This document shows positions 27,398-36,333 of a DNA stretch of 64,000 nt, in pieces (positions within the stretch are counted from its first letter, which is position 1; each line of letters opens with the position of its first letter). Position numbers and translations under genes: made by a program. This stretch comes from Alkalibacterium sp. AK22 (GTDB taxonomy: Bacteria > Bacillota > Bacilli > Lactobacillales > Carnobacteriaceae_A), in the NCBI RefSeq assembly GCF_000585255.1, contig NZ_JANL01000042.1, forward strand, positions 1-64,000, in the 5' to 3' direction. The notes under the pieces are model-generated. The model searched no databases and had not been told where the DNA came from. It saw only the letters and a list, made by a program, of their open reading frames with translations.

Positions 27398-27454
27398 TAA
27401 TCTTGTCGTTAAACAGGTAGAATAATTATTCAAAAAGAAAGGTGTGGTGAGAGG

Positions 27455-27835
27455 ATGTTTATTGGTTCACAGGCACATTTGATTAAAAATGCACTGGATG
27501 CCTCGTCCATGCGCCAAGAAATGATTTCGTCAAATATAGCTAATGTCAATACCCCTGGTTACAAAGCCAAGCGGGTTGAATTTGAAGACGTGCTAAAACG
27601 CACGATGGACGGATCGGGTATGAGAGGGACGCATGAAAGGCACTTTGGTAGTGATGACTTGACTTCAGTGAGGCCAGAAATCCGGATGCAAAAAGGCAAC
27701 CGAATCAATGAAAATGGCAATAATGTCGCGATTGACACCGAGATGGCGGAACTGTCTGCCAATGCCATCTACTACCAGGCCCTAACTACCCAGTTAAGCA
27801 ACCAGTACGGAACGATCCGTTCGGTCTTGCGGTAA
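27455..27835 (+). CDS. flgB: Flagellar proximal rod protein FlgB
   Basis: FlgB builds the proximal rod just above the export gate. The axial signature (SMRQEMISSNIANVNTPGYK) lies near residues 20-40. The C-terminal helix (MAELSANAIYYQALTTQL) is present. The 126-residue length is normal. It is the first gene of the long early operon. Confidence 0.94.
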   Translation: MFIGSQAHLIKNALDASSMRQEMISSNIANVNTPGYKAKRVEFEDVLKRTMDGSGMRGTHERHFGSDDLTSVRPEIRMQKGNRINENGNNVAIDTEMAELSANAIYYQALTTQLSNQYGTIRSVLR

Positions 27836-27853
27836 AGATAAGGAGAGATGAGC

Positions 27854-28294
27854 ATGTCCATATTTAATTCTATGCAGATCAATGCTAGCGGACTGACCCT
27901 TGAACGCTTCAAGTTGGATACGGTCTCCACTAATATTGCCAATGTCAATACAACCCGAACAGCAGACGGCGAAGGGCCCTATATAAAGCAAACGGTTGAG
28001 TTTGAAGAAGCCCTGAAACGGATGAGTGGGGGTTTAAATGGTGAACGAGCAGCTAGAAGTGCCGGCGTCCGCATCACCGGTCTGGAAGCCGATCCGGGAA
28101 ATGTGCGCATCGTGTTTGAACCCAATCATCCCGATGCTGATGAAGACGGTTATGTCGTATATCCAAATGTCGACATGGCTGATGAAATGGTCGATATGAT
28201 GACCGCAATCCGAACCTATGATGCCAATGTTACAGCCATTAACAGCAGCAAAGATATGCTGAAGCGTGCGTTGGAGATCGGGCGGCAAGGATAA
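27854..28294 (+). CDS. flgC: Flagellar proximal rod protein FlgC
   Basis: FlgC polymerises on FlgB in the proximal rod. MSIFNSMQINASGLTLERFK, then TNIANVNTTRT and the C-terminal DMMTAIRTYDANVTAI are typical. ATG 27854 lies seven bases after AAGGAGAG, while ATG 27848 is only one base from it, so I start at 27854. The length is 146 residues. Confidence 0.94.
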   Translation: MSIFNSMQINASGLTLERFKLDTVSTNIANVNTTRTADGEGPYIKQTVEFEEALKRMSGGLNGERAARSAGVRITGLEADPGNVRIVFEPNHPDADEDGYVVYPNVDMADEMVDMMTAIRTYDANVTAINSSKDMLKRALEIGRQG

Positions 28295-28322
28295 AACCTA
28301 ATAGAGAACAGGAGCCAAGCAG

Positions 28323-28637
28323 TTGAATAATCCCATAAATCCGCTGAGCACTCAGATGATGAATCCCATAAATCAGACAGTCCAGCGACAGACTTTACAT
28401 AATACAGAAGGTAAGGGTGATGCCTTTACCGCCTTGCTTAAAGATTCTCTGGCCTCTCTGGAAACAAAGCAGAGTGAATCAGCCCAGGCTGTGCAGTCCC
28501 TGATCGATGGATCAGCTGATGACCTGCATTCAGTCATGATCAAAACAACGGAAGCCCAGCTCTCTCTGGAAATCGCAGTGCAGATGAGAAACCGTGCACT
28601 CGAAGCATATAATGAAATCAAAAATATGCAGTTTTAA
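28323..28637 (+). CDS. fliE: Flagellar hook-basal body protein FliE
   Basis: FliE joins the MS ring to the rod. The C-terminal helix pair (MIKTTEAQLSLEIAVQMRNR and AYNEIKNMQF) is diagnostic, and the 104-residue length fits. The start is an uncommon TTG, with CAGGAG about ten bases upstream. Confidence 0.92.
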   Translation: MNNPINPLSTQMMNPINQTVQRQTLHNTEGKGDAFTALLKDSLASLETKQSESAQAVQSLIDGSADDLHSVMIKTTEAQLSLEIAVQMRNRALEAYNEIKNMQF

Positions 28638-28670
28638 GTACAGACGAACAGAGTAGAGGGAGAGTCATAA

Positions 28671-30266
28671 ATGAATAAAGTAAAAGAAATCGGCACATCG
28701 ATCAAGGATGGCTGGCTTCAGCTTGATGAAAGCAAGCGCAAGCGGCTGGTTATTTTAGTGACAGCGGCTTTGGTTTTACTAGGAACGCTCGGCTACTTTA
28801 CTCAGCGCAGTCAGTATACCGTCTTGTTTTCCAACCTGGAAGAAGCCGATGCCGGAGCGATCGTTGAAGATCTGAAAGCCCAGAACATGAATTACCGCCT
28901 GGAAGATAACGGGACAACGATCTTGGTCGATGAACGAGATGTCGACAATTACCGAATCGATCTGGCCGTCAACGGACTAATGCCGGAGCGGTCTACAGGT
29001 TTTGAAATATTTGACAATACCAACATGATGACAACGGATGATGACCGTCAAATCATGTATCAGAGAGCACTAACCGGTGAACTGGAACGGTCGATTTCCT
29101 CGCTCCAGCAAGTGGATACAGCTAAAGTGATGCTGTCTCTGCCGGATGACAGTATTTTTCAGAATCCGGCCTACCGGAGTGAAGCATCCGCTTCAATTGT
29201 TATTCAGACAAGAGGAACCGTTTCCCAGCAAAACATTCAGGGGATCGCCTCGCTGGTGACCGGTGCTGTTGAGAACTTACCGATGGAGAATGTTCAGATT
29301 GTTGATACGAGCGGCAATCTGCTCAGCGGCTTTATGCAAGCCGGTGGAGATGCCTTCAGCTCTTCTGACTTTTCAACCAACCATCAAAACATAAAGCGGA
29401 GCTACGAGCAGGATTTGGAAGAACGTATCTTATCTTTACTGGCCCCTGTCTATGGCTACAACAATCTTAGAGTCGTCGTGAATGCCTCGATGAATTTTGA
29501 CAGAGTCGAAGGTGAATCGGTGGAATATTCAGCGCCAATGACGGAAGAAGGAGACGAGAACCGTGAAGGTTTGATCAGGAGTCAGACTGAGAGTTTTGAC
29601 GGCGCCAGAAATATGGTAAACAGTCTGATTGAGGGTGGGGAAATGCCACTCGCTGAAGACGAAGACTCCGAACTGTCTGCATCCATGGACCGCACAGTCA
29701 ACTACGAACTGGACCAAGTCACTGAGCGCTATGTCAGAGCTCCGGGTGTGGTTGAGGCAGTGAATGCCTCAGTTGTTGTGAACCAGAATTCAGGCGTTGT
29801 CCCTGCAGCCAACCAAATTAACGGGATTGTCAGCCGGGCTTTAGGTTTGGATGATCAGGCTGGGATTACACTGGCCGGTGATGTTTCGGTAGAGATTCTG
29901 CCTTTTGCTGAGAGTGATGATGTTGCGCTTGGAGGCGGAGAGGGTCTGCTTTCCAGCTTGCTTTCATTCCTGAGATCCAGCTGGCTGTATATGGCTTTGG
30001 GACTGGTATTGCTAGTATTCGCTATTGCTATCTTGACCCTGCTCAAACGTGGCCAGGAGGATGTAGAAGAAGAAATCAACATGGATACCGAAACTGAAAC
30101 GGTCGTACCAGAAACGACTCCAATAGAAGAAATAGACAAGGAAAATGAAGCACTTCAGCAGAAAAATAAAGTGATGAGTGAAAAAGAAGACCTTGTCCGT
30201 CAGCAGGCTAAGGAGAATCCTGAACTGGCCGCTGAGCTGATGAAAGTCTGGTTAAAAGACAAGTAA
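28671..30266 (+). CDS. fliF: Flagellar MS-ring protein FliF
   Basis: FliF forms the membrane ring on which the flagellum is built. Transmembrane helix 1 lies near residues 24-43 and helix 2 near 437-460. The periplasmic ring motifs (LFSNLEEADAGAIVEDLKA, NYRIDLAVNGLMP) lie between them, and an acidic C-terminal tail that binds FliG follows. The 531-residue length is normal. AGAGGGAGAG precedes the ATG. Confidence 0.96.
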   Translation: MNKVKEIGTSIKDGWLQLDESKRKRLVILVTAALVLLGTLGYFTQRSQYTVLFSNLEEADAGAIVEDLKAQNMNYRLEDNGTTILVDERDVDNYRIDLAVNGLMPERSTGFEIFDNTNMMTTDDDRQIMYQRALTGELERSISSLQQVDTAKVMLSLPDDSIFQNPAYRSEASASIVIQTRGTVSQQNIQGIASLVTGAVENLPMENVQIVDTSGNLLSGFMQAGGDAFSSSDFSTNHQNIKRSYEQDLEERILSLLAPVYGYNNLRVVVNASMNFDRVEGESVEYSAPMTEEGDENREGLIRSQTESFDGARNMVNSLIEGGEMPLAEDEDSELSASMDRTVNYELDQVTERYVRAPGVVEAVNASVVVNQNSGVVPAANQINGIVSRALGLDDQAGITLAGDVSVEILPFAESDDVALGGGEGLLSSLLSFLRSSWLYMALGLVLLVFAIAILTLLKRGQEDVEEEINMDTETETVVPETTPIEEIDKENEALQQKNKVMSEKEDLVRQQAKENPELAAELMKVWLKDK

Positions 30267-30290
30267 ATGTGAGTGAGAGGATGAGCAGAT

Positions 30291-31322
30291 GTGACGGAAA
30301 CAGCGGCTAAAACAGCATCCAAGCCGATGGACGGCATCCGTAAAGCTGCCATATTCATGATTTCGCTGGGGCCTGAGACTTCAGCTCAAATCATGAAGCA
30401 GCTGCCTGACAAATATATCCAAAAAGTCAGTTACGAGATCGCCAATATTGATCACGTGAGTCAAAAGGAAAGAGAAGCAATCGTCAACGAGTATATGGAA
30501 ATGTCCCAAGCCAGAGAATATATTCTTGATGGGGGGATCGATTATGCCAAGAATTTGCTGAATAAGGCCTTAGGTACCCAACGTGCCAAAGAAGTGATTG
30601 ACATGCTGAACCAGATCCAATTGCGGGAGCGTCCCTTCAATATTGCCCGCAAGGCAGACCCGGCTCAGCTGACCAATCTGCTGCTAGGCGAACAGCCGCA
30701 AACTGTTGCTTTGGTGCTCTGCTATATGCAGCCGGACAAGGCGGCTCAGATCCTGGTCAATTTCCCTTCGGAGAAACAGTCTGAGATTGCCGAGCGAATC
30801 GGAACAATTACCAGTACTTCCCCAGTGGTGATTGAACGCATTGAGAAAGTGATCGAAAGCAAGTTTGCTACATATATAGAAAACGATACCGAACATGTCG
30901 GTGGCGTGAATGCCCTGGTTGATATACTTAATCAGGTCGGCCGGACAACCGAAAAAACTATTGTCGGCGAACTGGAAGTTCGTCAGCCGGAATTGGCTGA
31001 GGAAATCAAAGCCAGTCTCTTCACCTTTGAGGATATTGTGTCGCTTCAAAAAGGAGATGTTCAAAAAGTGCTCAGAGAAGTCAAGCAGGACGATCTGGTC
31101 TTGGCACTCAAAGGCGTCTCCGACGAGCTGCGTGATTATATCTACGAAAACCTCTCTACCCGTGCGGTCGAGACACTTAAGGAAGACATGCAGTTCCTCG
31201 GACCAGCTCGTCTGTCTGCGGTTGAAGAAGCCCAACAGAGCGTGGTTACCGTTATTCGCCGGTTGGATGAACTGGGAGAGATCTACATTATGAGAGGTGA
31301 TCAGGATGCTATCATCGAGTAG
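30291..31322 (+). CDS. fliG: Flagellar motor switch protein FliG
   Basis: FliG couples the stator to the rotor. The N-terminal FliF-binding domain starts GIRKAAIFMISLGPETSAQ. The middle domain carries LLGEQPQTVALVL, where the usual EHPQ motif reads EQPQ. The torque helix region contains LALKGVSDELRDYIYENLS with the charged residues expected. The 343-residue length is typical. It starts at GTG, ten bases after GAGAGG, and its end overlaps the fliH start. Confidence 0.95.
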   Translation: MTETAAKTASKPMDGIRKAAIFMISLGPETSAQIMKQLPDKYIQKVSYEIANIDHVSQKEREAIVNEYMEMSQAREYILDGGIDYAKNLLNKALGTQRAKEVIDMLNQIQLRERPFNIARKADPAQLTNLLLGEQPQTVALVLCYMQPDKAAQILVNFPSEKQSEIAERIGTITSTSPVVIERIEKVIESKFATYIENDTEHVGGVNALVDILNQVGRTTEKTIVGELEVRQPELAEEIKASLFTFEDIVSLQKGDVQKVLREVKQDDLVLALKGVSDELRDYIYENLSTRAVETLKEDMQFLGPARLSAVEEAQQSVVTVIRRLDELGEIYIMRGDQDAIIE

Positions 31323-32082
31323 AATCATCAAATCTGTCAAAGCGTCTTCGGGAGAAGTCACTGACTGGGTCATTGATACCGCATATGATTACTTGCCGGA
31401 AGAAGAGCTTGAACAGGATGTGACCTTCGATGAAGCCACTCAAAAGCTGAAAGAAGCTAAGCAGAAAAGCAGTCAGCTGATTGAACGGGCTCAGACAGAA
31501 AAAGAAAAACTGATGGAAGAAGCCCAGCAGGAGATTGACGAACTGAAGCAAAAAGCCTATGAAGAGGCCTATGAAAAAGGGCAGAACGCCGGTTTTGAAC
31601 GGGGTTTCAGCGAAGGCCAGAGTCAAGGATTTAAAGAAGGACAGATAGCCAGCCAAGAACTTTTAAATCAGGCCAGACAGATGATCAGAGCCGCTCAGCT
31701 GGATATTGAGCAGTATATTGCGGCTAAGAAAGAAAGTCTGCTGTCACTGTCGGTCCACATGGCAGAAAAAATAGTGCAGGAACAGCTGGACTTGACACCG
31801 GACGGTATTTTGGAATTGGTTCATCCCATCCTGCATCAGCTGGACCGCAAGGAGGATTATGTCAGTATAAGTGTCCATCCTTCTAAACGAAAGACGATAC
31901 GGGACAGTATACCGGACCTAGAAAAGAACTATCCTGGTGTCCGTTTTGTAGTGTTTGGCGATGATGAAATCGATCCCCTAGGATGCATCGTAGAAAGTGC
32001 CCATAAGTTGGTCGATTTGCAGGTCAAGAAGCAGTTGGAAGCAATGGTCGAGGAAATGAAAGAAAGAGAACGTGAGATGTAG
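31306..32082 (+). CDS. fliH: Flagellar export ATPase regulator FliH
   Basis: FliH is a coiled-coil stator that docks the FliI ATPase at the C ring. A long Glu/Lys/Gln-rich coiled coil (about residues 45-130) contains GxxxG repeats (GQNAGFERGFSEGQSQGFKE). The C-terminal globular domain (LDLTPDGILELVHPIL) is present. ATG 31306 follows GAGAGGTG at good spacing and overlaps the fliG end by 17 bases. The length is 258 residues. Confidence 0.9.
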   Translation: MLSSSRIIKSVKASSGEVTDWVIDTAYDYLPEEELEQDVTFDEATQKLKEAKQKSSQLIERAQTEKEKLMEEAQQEIDELKQKAYEEAYEKGQNAGFERGFSEGQSQGFKEGQIASQELLNQARQMIRAAQLDIEQYIAAKKESLLSLSVHMAEKIVQEQLDLTPDGILELVHPILHQLDRKEDYVSISVHPSKRKTIRDSIPDLEKNYPGVRFVVFGDDEIDPLGCIVESAHKLVDLQVKKQLEAMVEEMKEREREM

Positions 32083-33408
32083 ATGATCGATATACCTTTT
32101 GAACTCTACCATGAAACACTCAATAAAAAACATACCCGACTGAAACATGGAAAAGTCAGCCAGGTCATCGGCCTGATCATCAAAGTCGATGGGCTGGATG
32201 CCTTTGTCGGTGAAGTATGTGAAATCGAGATCCGTTCCAAAGAAAAAACAGTTTTGAGTGAGGTGGTGGGCTTTGTAGACGAAACCGTTCTGCTCATGCC
32301 TCTGGATGATCTGGACGGAATTGGACCAGGCTGTCTTGTACGCCCGACAGGCAAAGCGTTAAAAATCGAAGTCAGTGACGCCATGCTCGGAAGGACGTTT
32401 GACGGTCTGGGCCGTCCCTTGAGCACGGAGCAGCTAAAAGACACAGCGACTTATGCTGTCCACCGGGCATCACCCAACCCGTTTGAGAGACCCAGGATCG
32501 AAGAAATCATGCAGACAGGTGTCAAGGCGGTCGATGGTCTACTGACAGTCGGCGTCGGCCAGCGCATGGGCATCTTTGCCGGGTCCGGGGTTGGAAAGTC
32601 AACCCTTTTAGGGATGATGGCCCGCTATAGTGATGCCGATGTCATTGTTATTGGTCTAATTGGTGAGCGTGGACGGGAAGTCCTAGAGTTTATTGATAAC
32701 GACTTGGGACCGGAAGGCTACAAAAAGTCTGTTGTCGTGGCAGCGACTTCGGACCAGCCGCCGCTGGTGCGTCTGAAAGGGGCTTATGTCGCGACGGCAA
32801 TCGCTGAGTACTTCAGGGATCAGGGGAAAAACGTTGTGCTGATGATGGACTCGGTTACCCGGGTGGCTATGGCCCAGCGTGAAATCGGACTAGCTACCGG
32901 AGAACCGCCAACTACTAAAGGGTATACGCCTTCAGTCTTTACCGTTTTGCCCAAGCTTCTCGAACGTAGTGGAAATGCCCTGACCGGCTCCATCACGGCC
33001 TTTTATACTGTTCTGGTGGAAGGGGACGATATGAATGAACCGATTGCCGATTCTGTCCGCGGTATTTTGGACGGACACATCATTTTGTCCAGGCAGATGG
33101 CCTCCGAAAACCACTATCCGGCTATCGATGTGCAGAACAGCTTGAGTCGTTTAATGAAAGAACTGGTGACGGAAGAGCATGTCGAAGTGGCTGGAAAAAT
33201 GAGAGAGAACCTGGCTACGTACCGTGAGTCGAAGGATCTAATTGACGTGGGGGCCTATAAGCAAGGGTCCAATCCGATGGTAGACCAAGCGATACGTCTG
33301 AATCAGCCGATCAAGTCCTTTCTAAAGCAGAAAACCAGTCAGGCCTTTACCTTTGAGGACACGGTCGAGGCCATGAAGACCGTATTAAGCAATCAGACGC
33401 TCAGATAA
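32083..33408 (+). CDS. fliI: Flagellum-specific export ATPase FliI
   Basis: FliI is the F1-beta-like ATPase of flagellar type III export. Walker A is GSGVGKSTLL near residue 166. GERGREVLEF, the Walker B stretch VVLMMDSVTRVAMAQREIGL, and the family segment TGEPPTTKGYTPSVF are all intact. The 441-residue length is normal. Its ATG directly follows the fliH stop, so the two partners are translated together. Confidence 0.97.
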   Translation: MIDIPFELYHETLNKKHTRLKHGKVSQVIGLIIKVDGLDAFVGEVCEIEIRSKEKTVLSEVVGFVDETVLLMPLDDLDGIGPGCLVRPTGKALKIEVSDAMLGRTFDGLGRPLSTEQLKDTATYAVHRASPNPFERPRIEEIMQTGVKAVDGLLTVGVGQRMGIFAGSGVGKSTLLGMMARYSDADVIVIGLIGERGREVLEFIDNDLGPEGYKKSVVVAATSDQPPLVRLKGAYVATAIAEYFRDQGKNVVLMMDSVTRVAMAQREIGLATGEPPTTKGYTPSVFTVLPKLLERSGNALTGSITAFYTVLVEGDDMNEPIADSVRGILDGHIILSRQMASENHYPAIDVQNSLSRLMKELVTEEHVEVAGKMRENLATYRESKDLIDVGAYKQGSNPMVDQAIRLNQPIKSFLKQKTSQAFTFEDTVEAMKTVLSNQTLR

Positions 33409-33422
33409 CAGGAGGTTAGTGC

Positions 33423-33860
33423 ATGAATCCTTACCGTTTCTCAATGGAAAAAGTACTCGACTGGCGCTCCGATCAGGAAGAAGCCGCTCAGCGCTTTGTC
33501 AAAGAAAAAGAAAGCCAGCTGGCTTTGGAACAGAACAAGCTAGAACGGATCCTGTCTGAGAGCAGGCGGATCAAGAACGAGAACTTGTTTAATCAGGGGA
33601 TCGACCATCTCAAACGCCACAGCCTTTATAAAGATATGCTGGATGACAGGATCATCAAGCAGAAACTCAGTATGCAAAAAGCCCAAAAGGAACTGGAAGC
33701 GGCACAAAGCGCTTTGCAGCTTGCTCATCAGGACAAGAAAGTCATGCAGAAGCTCGAAGAAAAGGAACAGTTCAAGTACAAGGAACTGGTAAAGAAAAAA
33801 GAGCAGTCCCAACTGGATGAGATTTCAACCTTGAGTTTTGGGCGTCCATCTGTTTTATAA
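33423..33860 (+). CDS. fliJ: Flagellar export protein FliJ
   Basis: A 145-residue, almost fully coiled-coil protein (MEKVLDWRSDQEEAAQRFV at the start), directly after fliI and before fliK. FliJ acts like the F1 gamma stalk inside the FliI ring and recycles chaperones. Conservation is low in the family, but position, length and composition agree. AGGAGG precedes the ATG. Confidence 0.88.
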   Translation: MNPYRFSMEKVLDWRSDQEEAAQRFVKEKESQLALEQNKLERILSESRRIKNENLFNQGIDHLKRHSLYKDMLDDRIIKQKLSMQKAQKELEAAQSALQLAHQDKKVMQKLEEKEQFKYKELVKKKEQSQLDEISTLSFGRPSVL

Positions 33861-33895
33861 CGTCCTATGTGACCTTATTGAAAGGAGGTGAGAAA

Positions 33896-35413
33896 GTGGA
33901 GATCAGCGCATTTAATCATGTGTCAGGGCACACGCCTAAAGTATCTGACTCTTTATCTACAGAAGATCAGGATTTGTTTGAACAAACGTTAAGCCTTCAG
34001 AGAATACTAGAAGGCAAAAACAATAAAGCATCGGCTGATTCCTACTCTAACTTGTCCCAAAGTAAAGAGGAAAGAGAAGTCGGTGAAGACGAAAAGATCG
34101 ATTCAGAAGAGAAAGAAGAGTCTTTTACCCTAGTCGATCCTTTCCTGACATGTTCAATTTTCAGTGAAGCGACCTATTCTTCAATAACAACTGATTTACA
34201 TAAAGAACAAACATTTGGAGAAGCGACGACTGGCGAGCTGGAAGAGGTATTGAAGTCACTTCAGGGTTATGGCCAAAAAGTAAAGTCTGTGACCGTCCTG
34301 AGCGATGAGCTACTGGAAACAGGCGAGATGAAAGAAGCAGGGCCGGAATATGTCCAAACACATCAGTCAGCGCAAACAGTTTTACCAGCAGAAAGTATCG
34401 GTGAAGAACACAACCACCAGATCCATACGCGTTCAAGTCAATTAGACGCGGTTGCGAGTGTTTTAGCGGGTGAGGAGTTAGAGTATACAGCTTCATCAGG
34501 TATGAACGCTTTGAATTTAGACTTCAGTCATGACCTGCGAGCTATGTCAGATGCAAACATTTCAGGATCTATTAGCTCAACGGATGGAGCAGTTCAGGAA
34601 ATCGTTCAAAAAGTCAAAGCGATACGTTCGAGTGATCCCCTGGGGCCAGCTGCTGAAGATTTGTCAAGTCCAGCTGCAAAAATTCAGGAAAACAGCGATT
34701 ATGTATTTCTTGCTGAAGAGGTAAAGCCGGGCACTCTCCCAACTGATTATGAAATGAGGGCTGATTTAGCAGCGGACGTGCAAGACGTCTTAAAAGCAGG
34801 ACAAACGTTTAATGAGCTAGCAACATCCAAAACGGAAGAAGATGCTGAGAAGATTATCTTTCAAATGGGAGAACAGACACCATCAGCGAGTACAGGTGTT
34901 TCACGTTCTGTTCTCACAGGTCCGCATAGGGAAGCCAGTCTGTCAGACTATAGTGAGCAGAATGTGAAAATGCTGGAAGAACTTGTCTTCGAAACAGTGA
35001 CAGCTCATCCTGGCAAAAATGAATTTACGTCCAGACTGACTTTAACACCAAAAACGCTTGGCCAGGTTACGGTCGAGATGAAGCTGGATGAGGAAGGCTT
35101 GAGTGGTCGGCTGATATTCGATTCTGAAGAAGCCAGAAACTGGCTGGAGAACAATTGGCAAGAACTAAAACTGCCTCTGGAGTCAAAAGGCCTAAACCTG
35201 AATCATTTCGATTTTGTCTACGCTGAATCAACCTCAGCTGAATCGGCATTCAGTGATCAGTTTTCATTTTCACAGGGTTCTGAACAGTCTGACCGGGAGC
35301 GTCAGAAAACAGACAAAAAAAACAGAAAGTATACCGGTAATGTTAAGCAGAAGCAAACCAAGGTTCGAGCCTATAAACACAGCGGTTTGAACGGTCTGAA
35401 TTTGTATGCTTGA
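33896..35413 (+). CDS. fliK: Flagellar hook-length control protein FliK
   Basis: FliK is the molecular ruler that stops hook growth and switches export specificity. The first about 370 residues are a low-complexity, acidic, Ser/Thr/Glu-rich region, as expected of an extended ruler. The C-terminal domain is conserved (SRLTLTPKTLGQVTVEMKLD, then GRLIFDSEEARNWLENNW). GTG 33896 lies six bases after AAGGAGGTG, so I reject the upstream GTG 33869. The length is 505 residues. Confidence 0.88.
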   Translation: MEISAFNHVSGHTPKVSDSLSTEDQDLFEQTLSLQRILEGKNNKASADSYSNLSQSKEEREVGEDEKIDSEEKEESFTLVDPFLTCSIFSEATYSSITTDLHKEQTFGEATTGELEEVLKSLQGYGQKVKSVTVLSDELLETGEMKEAGPEYVQTHQSAQTVLPAESIGEEHNHQIHTRSSQLDAVASVLAGEELEYTASSGMNALNLDFSHDLRAMSDANISGSISSTDGAVQEIVQKVKAIRSSDPLGPAAEDLSSPAAKIQENSDYVFLAEEVKPGTLPTDYEMRADLAADVQDVLKAGQTFNELATSKTEEDAEKIIFQMGEQTPSASTGVSRSVLTGPHREASLSDYSEQNVKMLEELVFETVTAHPGKNEFTSRLTLTPKTLGQVTVEMKLDEEGLSGRLIFDSEEARNWLENNWQELKLPLESKGLNLNHFDFVYAESTSAESAFSDQFSFSQGSEQSDRERQKTDKKNRKYTGNVKQKQTKVRAYKHSGLNGLNLYA

Positions 35414-35430
35414 GAGACAAGGAGACTAAA

Positions 35431-35856
35431 ATGAATATTCCAAACAATATGATGATCGGATCACTCAGAGCAATCCAGCCTGAACAGGAGATGCGCAACA
35501 ATTCCGATCTGGATATGGAGCAGTTTCTGTACATCATTTCTAATGCCATGAGCATGCCATCCTTTGACGGCCAAGGCAGTGGAGGGGGATCAGAAACTGA
35601 TTATATTGGCCAGATGGTCCAGTTCGGTATGCTGAACGCGGTCAACGATCTGAATGAAACCATGCAGACCAGCTTGCTAATGAATCAGCAGCAGCAGGCG
35701 TTATCCTTTGTCGGTAAATCCGTCAAAATCGCTGATTCAGGTGATCAGCTAGTCAGTGGAACGGTTGATAAGGTCCGCTTTGACAACGGATATGCTACTT
35801 TGCAGGTCAACGGACGGACGTATCAGATGAACGACGTAATCGAGGTGAGTGAGTAA
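35431..35856 (+). CDS. flgD: Flagellar hook assembly scaffold FlgD
   Basis: FlgD caps the growing hook. This is a short form of 141 residues with the N-terminal scaffold region (DYIGQMVQFGMLNAVNDLN) followed by a single small beta domain (GKSVKIADSGDQLVSGTV). It lacks the larger C-terminal domains of enterobacterial FlgD. ATG 35431 has AAGGAG six bases upstream, which beats the in-frame TTG 35410. It overlaps or abuts the next gene. Confidence 0.9.
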   Translation: MNIPNNMMIGSLRAIQPEQEMRNNSDLDMEQFLYIISNAMSMPSFDGQGSGGGSETDYIGQMVQFGMLNAVNDLNETMQTSLLMNQQQQALSFVGKSVKIADSGDQLVSGTVDKVRFDNGYATLQVNGRTYQMNDVIEVSE

Positions 35857-35857
35857 C

Positions 35858-36253
35858 GTGCTTCAACCAATCAGAGGGAGTCAATCAGCAGTACCTGATG
35901 TATCTGTATCCAGAAAAGTGTCCGACAGAACAATCAATTCGGCTTTTCAGTCTTTCATAGAAGAAGCGATGCTAGATAAGACTCAGAAACATCCAGCAGT
36001 CACTTTTTCCAGCCATGCACAGAAACGGCTGGATCAGCATGGCTTTCAGCTGAATCAACAGGATCTAAACCGGCTAGAAGAAGCAGTAGAGACTCTCGAG
36101 TCCAAAGGCTCCAAACAGTCCCTGATTCTCTATGATGACTTGGCACTTATTGCCAGTATCAAAAACAGGACAGTGATCACCGCTTTAAAGTCAGATGAAA
36201 TGAATGAAGTCACCAATATCGACAGTGTCATACACATCAATCAGAAAAGATAA
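35858..36253 (+). CDS. Flagellar operon protein (TIGR02530-type)
   Basis: A 131-residue protein with the HPAVTFSSHAQKRLDQHG and LYDDLALIASIKNRTVITAL segments typical of the small flagellar operon protein found between flgD and flgE in Firmicutes. Its function is not established. Two GTG starts are possible, 35849 and 35858; the second fits the GAGGTGAG site better. It is followed by an 80-base gap before flgE. Confidence 0.82.
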   Translation: MLQPIRGSQSAVPDVSVSRKVSDRTINSAFQSFIEEAMLDKTQKHPAVTFSSHAQKRLDQHGFQLNQQDLNRLEEAVETLESKGSKQSLILYDDLALIASIKNRTVITALKSDEMNEVTNIDSVIHINQKR

Positions 36254-36333
36254 AACGCATAAGCTGGACTGAAAAGAGGCTTTTCTCTGATGACCGACAG
36301 ATTCAGAGACGTTTACCAATAGGAGGAAAACAC

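Larger units (their letters stand above)
26998..27454. other. AT-rich noncoding region before the early flagellar operon
   Basis: About 440 bases, conspicuously richer in A and T than the genes around them, separate the fliS terminator from flgB. They hold a 14-bp palindrome (27101-27114), TGTCACA/TGTGACA arms (27134-27174) and a candidate SigA promoter (27369-27397). No small gene with a start codon was found behind the AGAGGAGG at 27077-27084. Confidence 0.5.

Noticed and set aside
26998-27454. Small gene behind AGAGGAGG at 27077-27084
   Set aside because: No start codon lies at usable distance and the frame closes at once.
30684-31373. Long minus-strand open frame inside fliG
   Set aside because: It is fully covered by fliG and the start of fliH, whose motifs are clear; codon shadow.
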